Of a DNA stretch of 64,000 nt, positions 52,833 through 64,000 are shown one piece after another. Numbering within the stretch: the stretch's first letter is position 1; each line of letters begins with the position of its first letter. The DNA comes from Onchocerca volvulus (lineage: Eukaryota > Nematoda > Chromadorea > Rhabditida > Onchocercidae). The translations under genes were made by a program, and so were the position numbers. The stretch lies in NCBI GenBank assembly GCA_000499405.2, contig HG738137.1, positions 6,572,001 to 6,636,000 on the forward strand. Direction: 5' to 3'. The notes under the pieces were generated by a model. That model had not been told where the DNA came from and searched no databases. It worked only from the letters and a program-made list of their open reading frames with translations.

Positions 52833-55800
52833 GAAATCTGATTTAATGATGCTAAATATGCCTAGTCATCATCACAGCCTACATCTCTGAATGATTTCTA
52901 TTGTTTAATGTGAATGCCATTTCTCGATCACCAACTTCGAACTTCAAATTCCCAAAAACCTGAGTCATCAAAACACCTATCTCATCAGACGATTTTCAGA
53001 ACGTCATAAAAGTCAGTTCCTTTGCTTCACATTATCATTTGGTCTCAGAAACAAGCCGGTTTTCAACATTTTCCTCTTCTGGCAACATTTCATTATGATT
53101 CGAAATTAAAGTCATTTCCATGGCGCAATAAAATGTACAAGGTAGATTCAATAGAAAATTTTTTGATCCACTGAAAGGCTAAAATAAAGATGTTGAAATT
53201 TTTAGAAAAAGGCCAAAAATTATCAAAGAAATTTTGCAATGCAATTTAATACATTATGTTCTCAGCAGTGAGCATTTTATAGCCACAAAATTACAGCAAA
53301 AAATGTGATTTGAAAAAAGTTAATTTGATGAAAAGGAGCTGATTTACTTCTTGCATAACTGTACTGTCTAACGTTCGAAAAATAAATTATCTTGGCTTGC
53401 AAATTTGCACATTAAATCTTGAATTACAATACTTTGCAGAACTTAGCATGATTCAATTTGCTGGCGCTGCTCCACATAGCACTTACTAATCACTTTTTTG
53501 TGGGAAATTCATTCATTTCAATTTTTTTCCATTATCTGGTTTGTTCTGACATGAATAGTGAACTATGAGGAATTTGTGACATCTATTTTGAAAGAAGACT
53601 GTATAACTTGGATTAATTCTCAGTCTTTTTCCATGTGATTTTACATTGCAAAGTTTTTTCTTTTTTTTAGTACATAAATGATGGTAATTATTTTAGCCGA
53701 AATCATTAATTCAAGTTATTGGTTGTGACAGACTGCAAACTTAATAAACATTCAGATCGCAAATTTCTTTTTTTTTTTTTTTTATTTAATAAAATTCTGG
53801 AATTTCAGGGTTATTAGAATTCTAATTAAACTTCAAATTAAACATTACTGATGATTGCATTTGCGGTAACATCATTTAATTACTGTCGCTAATGAGCAAT
53901 TAACGGTGTAGTGCAATTGACGAGCAATTGATGGTATATGTTTATGCGTCATTGACTCATTTGTTTTTTTTAGCACTTTTTGTGTAATATAATTTTTTGA
54001 TGAGAAAAAACATTGATTTGACAGTTGTTAGAAATAACTTTCATTTAGATTTATAAAAAATTTGAAAATGCCATTTTCAGGAAACTTTTCTTGTATCAAG
54101 AATAAATGATAAAATATATAATTTCCATAAGGGTGTGATGAATTTGATTCAGAAAAAATCATTAAATTTGCAATATTAGAATGTCTGTGAAAAAATTTCG
54201 AAGTAGAGACCAAACTAGTATGAATTTGCAGTTGTGAACAATCTCAAATACATTTACTAACAAAATATATCATATTGTAATATATCAGAAAGCACTGTCT
54301 CGTATTGATGGATGGATTCCAACATCAATACGAGACTTTAATTGTATTCATTGATGAATTTTGTTGTAAAGTTTACGAACCGTATATCAAACGTATGCTC
54401 AAAAATCAGTGATGAAGCAATAGCAAACTATAAAATAAATATTAACATTAGTGTAAAATTCAGATATAAGTTATTTTGTCGCAATTTTATCCAATTTAGA
54501 TAAACATATTCGTGTAAAATTGCGATGAAATAATTTATATCTTGAAAAGCAATGTCATTTCAATGTTATTATAGTATCAGTATCAGTCACTTCCTTGATT
54601 TACTTCACATGCAGAATTCCTTGAAATTATTGCAAAAGTACGAATATTTTTCACACTGAATGCCATTTTCTCATTCTACGATATTCTTAAATGTTTCAGT
54701 TTTTTTTTTTTTTTGCATATAAATTTGAAGTTTGCATCTTTATTCAAAATTGACTCCAATCTTAAAATACAACTGAATAGTCCATACTTCTAAACAACTA
54801 AATATTGATTGATTTTCGATTGATAATTAATTAAATCGATTAATACATCAATTCGTCAAAAGTATCATTGCGCTTCCAGGAAAACATTCAAAAACAAAGT
54901 TTTTCCCTTTTTTTAAATTGTTATCAACCATAATAATTTCATCGACATCTAGTAATACTAATGTACAGTCAAATATAATTCGAATTTCTGAATTGCAAGA
55001 ACTTTATTTTGAACAACATATATTAGCGATAAGGTGAAACTGTTAAATATACAAATTTCGTAACTTCACTGAAATATTGAATTCTTATATTTGCTCGTAA
55101 CAGCTTCTCCCTAGTTCCTCGCAAGATATACCTGAAAATTGAGCTAAAATGAATGTCTTAATTAGCACAATTGCTTTTCCAAATACTTCACAAGTTTTTT
55201 ATGATTTGTTAGCTTTTTGCTCTTTCCATGATAAGAAAATTGAACGCTATACACCAATTTAAATGAGTAAATGAGTATCGACTGTTTTGATAGCTTCTGC
55301 CATGCTAAAAGCAGAAACGCTTAATAAAACAATCAATTGTTGAAACGTCTCATACGTGCTATAAGCTTCTTTAAATACCTAATCGTGAATGATCATGACC
55401 TTTTGGTTTGGAAAACTTCTTTCTTAAATAGTAATAGTATATAATTCCCTCAAATTGAAGAAAATGACCAATGATGCTATGGTTAGACGACTTCAATCCA
55501 TGATATTGTATCTCAATTTACAGAGAAATTGAACAACAAATTTTGGTCAGTAAAATTTATGGATTTGCAATTGTCTACAAGCTCTGGAAGAAAATTAATT
55601 AGTGATGTTATCAGACAAGTTTAGTCTCCCTCATACAGAGCAGTTCTTATGAGATTTCTCAGAAGTCACTGCAGATTAAGGCAGATGTCAGCAATAAATT
55701 AGGGTAATCTCAAGAAATGTCCCATCTTTTCTACATGAAATCATTCGATCTTTCAAAGCAAAGCAGGATACAAGAATAGAACATTTCATAATCAGTGATG

Positions 55801-58031
55801 ATAATAGGCCAGTTTTTCAAATTAATGCACAATTTCACAAAATTGAGTGCTTCAAGAACTTCGAAAGAGATCAAATACTCTCCACCCTTTTAAATTCAAG
55901 AAATTGCTGCTTTTGAAGCCAATCTCTGCATTATTTGTTTTCGCAATTTTCAAGTACATATTTGTAACAGACAAAAAATATCATAGTGATAACTTTGGTA
56001 ATTTACACAGTGAAAAACTATGGAAAAACCAAAATTAACATTTCGATAGGAAATGGACTCGGTATATTTGGAAAAAGACAAATCCTAATTTCAAATTATC
56101 TGGACTGTGGAAATATGAAGTTGCTTTTTCTCGCCCTTTATTGAACGATACAGGAAGAGTAATTCCACGAAAAGAATAAAAGAATTTTAGCCAAACGACA
56201 AACGTTATAGTAATTCAAACTCATTCTTTATCCGTCTTGCATCGCTTACATAATCAACCAATAGCTTCAATAGCAAAAATGTCAGAGTATCCGTCCAAAT
56301 ATCAGTTTCATTCGGATTTCATCTTATTTGATGATAACATTTCCATCCGTTTTAAATTTTGTTATAAAGTTTAAATCTGGTTCGAACTCCATATTTGCTG
56401 AAATCCAATGACTTAAACATGAAAGAAATCAAAATATTGCAAAATAGCCCAACTATACTGAAAACTCATAATCTACATATATGACGTAATGAATAAAACG
56501 AATACTGTTAGTTTACTCTATAATTTTTACAAGTCAACAATCAAACTGCTACGTTTTCTTCGGCGAGTCAACAATAAAATGATTTGAACTTGGTTATCAT
56601 CACTTGTTGACAAAACCATTTGTATTGGATTACTTTTTACTCTAACATACAAATATGTCAAGTGGTTTACTATCGTCGTCAACTAGGAAATTGGATACCT
56701 CCAGAAAGCATGCATTTCATCCATTTTAAATCAACTTTATCATTCTAGACAAACATTTCAAGAACTTTACGGTAATAATATTAATGAAAACGAAAATAAC
56801 ACTTCAAAAGGCACATCTAAGAGTGTACAATAACTACAGTTTATAAACTGATCTTCATTGCTGTTTGCATCCATCTAAGTTTTTTTGCTTCCTATGTACT
56901 ACAACATCATGGAGAATTCATTGGACTGATGAGATTTGTTATTCAAATCAACAATTCAAAAAAAAAAGTGTCGAAAATAAAGCAGTTAAATCACTACCCA
57001 ATATATTAAACAACTAGCTTCAAGTCTCAAATACAATCAATACCTAACAGTTCAAATTCGGATTCGAAATATCTTTCTCAGCAATAAAATCGTTCCTTTG
57101 GTGCAATTTGAAGCAAAAAATTGTGCAAAAATGAGCAAGTGGAAAGCTAATTAAAACGCAAAACTAAACATAATAGAAGGCACGGTAAAAGAGATGATAT
57201 GGACTGGAAAAGAAATAAAAGAATTTCGCTCAGCAAAACTAATAACAACAATTATCAATAATACACAATATAATACAGAAAGGAGACCGCGTATTTTCTG
57301 CATTTTTCGTTGCTTCTATGAGTATAATTGCTAAACTTTGTCTCACTCAATTAAGAACATGAATATAGGTCTTCCATTTCACCATGATAGCACTGGTTAG
57401 TTAATCTTAGAACGAATGGTGAAAACAGAGTTGACTGTTCCTTATTTCAACATATCATTAATTTAAACATACATTCCGAAGCATGAACTTGGTAAAAACT
57501 TCCTAAAAAAAAGCAAGAAAAACAAATGAAATAGCAAAAGAAGATTTCTATTAAAAGCTGAATAATAATCAATATCAGTTAAAACACAAAAGCAAAAATA
57601 TAAGCAAGGGAAGGAAATTTTCCTAGAAAATAGGAGAACTAAGAAAACAACAAGAAACAATGGATGAGTGTGTACAGCTAAGGCAATCTGAAAAATCAGA
57701 TCACATTCTAAATATTTCGTTAATAAAGAAACAATTAAAATAACAATAGAAAGATTTAAACTGAATTATTAATGGCCCCAAAAGTCACAGAAAAGGCCAA
57801 ATTAGAAAAGAAATCGTAATTAACCAGCATAAGAACGTGACTAAGCTACTGCTGTAATAAGTCAATTTCTCTTGGATTATCTTTCAGATAATATGAATTT
57901 GGGATCAAAACTGTTTGCATTTTTACCCACAATTTATGACTTGGAAGTGCTCATCAATAAATCGAACTTTAGCTAGAAACAAATTAATTACATTTGCTTT
58001 GAAAATATTATCACACTGTAAGTAGAATATT
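52833..58031. other. Intergenic region, about 5.2 kb, without a supported gene
   Basis: No exon chain was found on either strand. A clean short hairpin lies at 54297-54336. The stretch from about 55400 to 57200 has several short open pieces in changing frames separated by stops, which is compatible with a decayed mobile element. I could not match any of them to a transposase or reverse transcriptase, so no call is made. It includes the 3' flank of scpl-1 on its right. Confidence 0.45.
54297..54336. repeat. Perfect 14-bp inverted repeat with 12-nt spacer
   Basis: gtctcgtattgatg at 54297-54310 is perfectly complementary to catcaatacgagac at 54323-54336. It forms a 40-nt hairpin, or it could be the footprint of a small palindromic element. 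Confidence 0.85.
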
Positions 58032-61000
58032 TCAAGATGACCTATTGGTTTCATTCTGTTCCGACAAAATATTTCGCCGCATAACATCGTTACTATTTCT
58101 CAACACCGAATAAATATTATCCACCTCAGCAAGTTGTTCCAGAACTGGGATTATATCTAACAATTCAACATCATTGGCATCATCGAACCACGTTTGTACC
58201 GGAATCTAGAATGAAATGTTTCACTTGTTTTCTACGGATGATACTGGAGATAACAACTATTAAAAAACCCTTCTAACTGGAAGGAAAAAAAAAAACTTTT
58301 CCGAATCCTAAAACAGATACCGCGATATAATAAAAAACGAAATTTATTATAATCTAAGATTTATCAATATTGGTTCGATGTTCCTACAGCTTGAATCCAT
58401 CTTAACATTGAAAAAAAGACATAAAACAAAGAAATGGAATTATTAGGTGGCATTTCTGTTTCTCATCATTAGACGAGGAAAAAAGGACTGAGATAAAAAC
58501 ATACTGCATTATCGGGGTGAAAAGCATAACTAGCCGGTGAATTATCCACAATGATTACTTTCTTTAAATCACGTCCAAGCCTTGTCAAATCCTGAAAATT
58601 GACGAGCAAATGAAACGATAAACAGTTATTTTCATTCGATTTCTATTGCAATTATTCTCAACGCTAAAAGAAACATCTATCTAATGGAGAAATGTGCAAA
58701 ACAAGAAAGCGATAATTTATAGATCATGATATCATACAACACATCTTTGGAGTGCAATATGACATAGATATTAAATAAGCACAGAAAAAACATTGTGGAA
58801 ATGGTCATCAGATGAAAACAATTAAAGCAAACCTTGACGTAATTACCCTTATGAAAAACGCAAGATTCTCGAAATAATCGTGCGCGAAACACACCTCGTT
58901 TATCTAAGAAATCGGCAACAGGATCGGCATACTGAAATCCATGAAGAGTTTTGAAATATTACTTCAAGAATAATTTATTCATCTCCATTACATTACTTAT
59001 TACTCATTAATAGTATTGATCCCCGCTTGATGAATGATTTTGTTCGTTTTTTCATGCTTTGTTTTTTATTCACAGCGATAAAGAAGTCTTAGCCATCACT
59101 AAAACAAAGAAATCGTATAAACCATTCCTCCGCAGAAAATATGAAAGATGTATAAATCAATAAAACTTCTACTTCAATCACTCAAAATATCAAATTTTTA
59201 ATTAATTTTTTTACATTCATGCTAGTCAGAAAATGAGTTTCTTTTCTGTCCTAGCTAATCATTCCTTACTATCTCTGTTGAAAATGTGCAACACCACATA
59301 TCTTTTGTTTCTTATAACTTTATTTTCGAAAATACTACTAAGACTCGAAAATTTTTCTATGGTGTTGCAAATCTTCCTTCATAAATTGCAATCCTTAAGA
59401 AAGAAATACTTTGGCAAGGCTGGCTGTGAACAATACACATTCAAACTTGTCACCTATCCTTTCCAGAAACTCATCCACATAAGGTCGTTTTAGCACATAA
59501 ACTTGATGAATAACATTATCGATTTCAACCGGTATTATAAAGTCTGGATTCTTCACCGGCTGAAATATGTTTATTTAAAAACGTGTTTTAGTTGGGCAAA
59601 AAAAAAAGACAGGGTATAAAATATTTTTTCCTTCCTTATCTTTTATGCTGCTAATATCCATACAATTTTTTTGTTATTTTCTAAATTTTCTGTCATTTTG
59701 ATTTTTGTCGCTTTCAACAACTGAATACTATTATTTATTATTCACTGTTTATTTCTATTTTATGATCATCTTCAACATCGCTACCGATAAAAAAAAAAGA
59801 TGCATCTTTCCTTTTGAAATTTAGCAGTTTATCCAAATAAAGAAAATCAGAGGTCGGACTTCATTCATATATCACGCCTGTTTTTTTCTTTTTTTTTTTG
59901 TTTTTATTATATATATATAATGTCAAAAACAGAGTTTATAAATTTATGCTTGCTTGAGATTTAGATTCGCCATTGTCAATGTATAATGTCGCTGTTGAAA
60001 CAACAATTTGCCAAAAAATAACAAAGCAGATGACTGCCAACCGAATTATCTATTAATTACTACGAATAGAAACGGTCGATCATACAGACTTGACAGTTAG
60101 ATCAATCATACATTGAGACCAAATAAATCAGAGAGATAGTAGCAGATACGAATGTTTCTATCTAATAAAAAAATATCTAATCTAATCACAGAATTCACCT
60201 TTAAAATTTTGAACTTAAAAACTTCCACAAAGAATCAAAATGAATTTGTCAATCAATATGGAGACAGGTCATTATTCGGTTTATGGATTTGCATCAGACC
60301 TAGAACGAGTTGCGGAATCTAAGTTCTCTGCAAGTAATAAGTAAATATAAATAACTAAAATTTACCTTGAATGAAGAATGCACCAACGTTTCATCCAAAT
60401 CAATAATAAGACACTTTTTATCTCCATCACATGGGCGGACTGGAGGCAACAATAATTTGTCAGAAAGCTGCTGAAATTTCACTTTTTTTTCTTTTTTTCA
60501 GCAATATTTCATTCTCAAAAACAATGCGTAAAGTTTTGACTCCTTTTAAAATTTTGAAAAGTTGTTAAACCATCATTAAGTTTCATATAAATTTAACTTC
60601 GGGTAAAAAAATAAATTGTTATAACTAATTCTGTTTTCACTGGTAACAAATCCCCTTATTTTTTTTTCACAGTTCAATTTTTTCCTCGAAAATTTCATTT
60701 TTATATCCGTTTTGATATTTGCCGACTATGCATCACTCACTACTTCGCATTTCGGTATCTCATTTTTTTGCTACATTTAAAATTAAAAAATGACTTATAC
60801 GTATTTTTAGTTCCATTTCTCTTACAATTTCAACTTAGTCCTTTTGTTTAAATCAAGTAAATTTATGACCAACTTGGAGAGATGCGGTTAATCATTATTT
60901 GTTCAGTAAAAATGTCCATTATATCTAGTTCAAATAATCAAAAGCTACCTCGCGAAATTTAAACGATTAAAAAGTAAAAATGAGAATGATCTACATTTTG

Positions 61001-63152
61001 TTACAAAAAAAGTTTATTAAGCAAACTGATTCTTTTACTAAGGAAGCTTTTATTCAATCTTTATCTTCTTCTGTATTCCAATTTAAAAAATCGAATAATG
61101 TTTTTTTCATTTTTACTCCATTATCCATCTTAAAGTAAAAATTGTTTTTCTTTATTGTTGCGGTGTTTGATAAATTTGATTTTTTCACATTTTTATGTTT
61201 TTAGCAGTAGATTGCACCTAAAGAACACCGACAAACTTTAAAACAAAAAATTAAACGAATAGTATGATGAGATCAAATCATCTAAATATTAAATGGATGT
61301 AAATTACAAAAAAAAAGAAAAAAAAAAAGAAAAAAAAAAACTTTCGTGTCAAAGAGATCTCTACTTTCTATCACACTAATAAACTGAAAATTTATTAATC
61401 CAATTCTATGGCACTCCATAATGTTTTTTGGTATTTCTCTTTTACTCCACTCTTGGATAAGGAAAACAATAACAATTCCACTGATCGATTACAACCATAT
61501 TCATCTGCATTTCGTAAAATAAAAAATTGCGCAATAGTGAAAAAATGAACTCCAGCTACTGCATCAATTTATTTCACATATTTTGCATACACCACTACTA
61601 CAAAGTGCCATTTGATTAGTATGATGAAAACAGGAATGATGAGAGTTAGGTATATGCCAAAATAGGGAAGGATTTACTCCTATGAATTATGCACGTCAAG
61701 CTAGAGCCGCCTATGCCATTAACTAAAACCAAACAGATCAAACCATTTAAAGTTTAAATAACGAATGTCTTAATTGATATTTGATAAACTTTTTTCGGAA
61801 GAGAAACACTTCTTCCAGAGTTCACACTATAACATGGTGGTACTTTGGCTCAAATGTGGAAACTCAACTTCAAAAAAAGTTTTCACCCAACAAATACTTA
61901 AAATCTCACTGAAGAAAATATTTAGCTGCATTTCAAACAACAAAAGTAATGCTCTTCCATTAGCATGCAACTAAACGACAAAATAAACTATTCGAAATTC
62001 AATTTAAGATCAGACGTTCATATTTATAGAATCAGAGTGGCAATAAAATTTAAGTATGAAGACGAAATAATATGAACTTTAATATAAAATACCGAAAGAA
62101 AAGCAAAGTAGAATATATCCCAAATTCCCTAAGATAGTAGGACTGTAAATATTTCGAAAAATCGATTTTAAGAACTCAAAAGTTATTCCGAAAAAAACTC
62201 GAAGGGAATCGACTATGGTTAGATAATAAAATATTCTTATCTTCAAAAATCATTTAATGTAGCATAGAAATATATGAAGTATATTGTCATATGAAAATTC
62301 AGAAAATATTTGAAATATTTTTATTTTTTGAAAATTTATTTCATTTTTTTTCACCCACAAATTCATTTGCATGAATTAGATAACCTTTATTACGAAGAGA
62401 ATCCTAACTCATTTTATCCTAACGACAAAGGACAATGAATTTCGGGATTTCAAGCAAGCGAAGAATTTTAAACGAATTAAAATGGCCACCATTAATAATG
62501 GAACATATAAAAATTAAAAGCAGTATAATTTCAAACAAATTTTAAAATCCTCCATAAAATCTAGTAACCATAATCAAGAAGAAAAGAAAACTGACCATAG
62601 GAACATATTCTCTAGTATCGTCGTAATTATCAAGTCCATAGGAATCATTTACAGTTGTTCCGTTTACGTTTGTTCCATTTTGCGAATTTTTCGTTATTTG
62701 AGTAATCAGTGATTGTGGAGTTGAAGTCGATGGGACTGGATGAAGTGTTCGTCGTTTTGCTAAAAAATAGCAATATTAAATATTTAGTCTTTGAAAAATA
62801 ATCAGTTATTCAACAATCGGATGAGAAAAAGTATAACAGAATAAAAGGAGAAAGTAAGTATTCATAATCAGTGTTGTTTTCTTCCATAGAAAGACAACAA
62901 CTGTTGTGACAATGCGATAAAAAACAGCGAAAAATTGAATTTTTGAGAATTTTCAATGAAATGTGATTCTATCGGCAATAAAAATGAAAAGAAACCTTTA
63001 ACGGCAGCTTCAGGTCGTATACAACAGCAAAATGATTGGAGAAATTTAGGCATGTGCGGCTTGACACGTGACGAGACACTTTTCGATGACTTGTTCCGGA
63101 CATTTTTAATTTCTGAAAATCTGGAAGAGATTACTGGAAATTTCAGTGACAT
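58032..63152 (-). CDS. scpl-1: Small CTD phosphatase (CTDSP/SCP family)
   Basis: Dephosphorylates serine in the RNA polymerase II C-terminal domain and other nuclear phosphoproteins. Seven minus-strand exons, 63152-62996, 62759-62596, 60470-60366, 59559-59410, 58931-58833, 58591-58505 and 58205-58032, give 311 residues with all phases closed. The HAD-type catalytic motif is D131-L-D133-E-T-L-V, where D131 would be the phospho-acceptor. Threonine 187 in FTASLAK, the lysine in LGRDLKK (about 235-236) and D241-N-S-P complete the active site. Sequence blocks [25 protein letters not shown] and PVQTWFDD match human CTDSP1 closely. The N terminus has a Cys-Cys-Cys cluster (42-44) in SFCCCIRP, like the palmitoylated cysteine patch of CTDSP proteins. 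Residues about 53-107 are a polar linker. Exon 3 starts at a CAGCAG tandem acceptor, so Q108 may be optional. C. elegans scpl-1 is the presumed orthologue. Confidence 0.95.
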
Positions 63153-64000
63153 TTGACCATTTCATGTTGGAATGAAACCTTATAAAGAATTTAAAAAAAA
63201 AAATAAGGAATGACTGGCATTTTTTATGTAGTGCTTAATTCATTTTATTCAAGTAATTATTCAGCTCTAAAAGTCATTGGATTTCAAAATCACCAGAACA
63301 AACAAATAAAATTATGTACAACACTCAAACTAAATAGTCTGAACATAATCCATCCTCTTGATTTCACTCATTCGTAAAAAAATCTCACTCAGCTGCTCAA
63401 ATTCTCATGAGAAATTTTTGATACTATGAAAGTGTGCTCGAATAAATCACGGATTAAAACATGAAAAGATCAACAGCTATAATGTACACAAATGAAATCT
63501 AAAAAGAATACATAAAAATAAAAATATGAGTAGAAATATAATGCTAAATCCAGGGCGTTAAAATATTAAGGGTGTCAGATTTCATTTCTTTAGCTGACTG
63601 TTGTTGTTGACGTCATAAGCAATCCCAGCTGATGTTTCTAAGAAGAAGAATAACAAAAGTCTACGGTGTTTTGAAAGACTCTGTTCAACAGATTCACTTT
63701 CTTGAGTTTTCGAACAATAATATAATTTGAAGCAGTAAATCACAATTGCTGTTTATAAGTTCTAAGGTGTATAATTAAATGCTTTCAATTCACGATGAAA
63801 TCTCCATGGAAAGCAGCGATTATCTTGAAAAACTGATAAAATCACTTTTTTAAACTATCTAGAATTTTATAGGACAACAACATTCATTTGGAATATCGGA
63901 AAAATAGACTTGAATCAAATTTCTTTAAATTTCAAAAAGAATAAAAAATGACACACCATCTCACGAATTATAAAATGCATGAATTTTTCATGTACCTGGC
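63153..64000. other. Upstream flank of scpl-1
   Basis: No gene is visible. A minus-strand acceptor-like tttataag ends at 63179, giving a possible 26-base leader before the ATG. A perfect CRE palindrome lies at 63608-63615. An out-of-frame ATG occurs in the short leader. Confidence 0.5.
63608..63615. promoter_or_regulatory. Consensus CRE (TGACGTCA) upstream of scpl-1
   Basis: The full 8-bp palindrome for CREB/ATF bZIP factors lies about 456 bases upstream of the scpl-1 ATG. CpG-containing words are scarce in this AT-rich DNA, which makes the match more notable, but binding is not shown. Confidence 0.45.

Noticed and set aside
55400..57200. Possible decayed mobile element
   Set aside because: Only short open pieces in changing frames are present. 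No transposase or reverse-transcriptase motif, terminal repeats or target duplication was recognised.

Overview
This is eukaryotic DNA from a nematode, most likely a parasitic clade III (filarial or spirurid) worm. It is very AT-rich, carries long poly-T and poly-A runs, has intron-dense genes whose introns run from tens of bases to 2 kb, and shows 3' splice acceptors 2 to 65 bases upstream of several start codons, as expected for spliced-leader trans-splicing. The proteins match animal families, several with C. elegans counterparts. There is no bacterial operon, CRISPR array or rRNA. The species assignment is inference.

Layout, left to right. (1) 3078-16851, plus: a 22-exon SLC4 bicarbonate transporter of 1220 residues (abts-1-like). 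(2) 19271-21028, plus: a 5-exon TMEM41A-type VTT-domain membrane protein of 255 residues. (3) 21029-29785: a long region without a supported gene, ending in a dense cluster of GATA-factor sites. (4) 29851-34698, plus: a 10-exon proton-coupled oligopeptide transporter (SLC15/PEPT) of 694 residues. (5) 37119-37933, minus: an unrecognised spliced gene encoding a single-pass membrane protein, with its 5' end unresolved. (6) 40309-51551, plus: a 25-exon orthologue of the nuclear-speckle splicing cofactor SON (1054 residues, RS region, G-patch and dsRBD). (7) 52175-52822, minus: a 2-exon glycine-rich small protein, convergent with SON. (8) 58032-63152, minus: a 7-exon small CTD phosphatase (scpl-1/CTDSP) of 311 residues.

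Exon models were built by hand. For the six recognised or complete genes the reading phases close exactly across every junction, and alignment to remembered family sequences agrees. The genes do not form an operon or a pathway. The loose themes are epithelial transport (bicarbonate, peptides) and nuclear RNA processing or transcription (SON, CTD phosphatase).

Most unusual: three introns, in the peptide transporter, the unknown gene and SON, have no usable GT donor and appear to be GC-AG introns with a CAG|GC junction. SON itself promotes splicing of weak sites, so the GC-AG intron in its own gene suggests a testable autoregulation idea. Other points of interest are the hidden minus-strand gene, two long non-coding hairpins beside TMEM41A, a GATA-site cluster upstream of the peptide transporter, a consensus CRE upstream of scpl-1, and several local tandem duplications.
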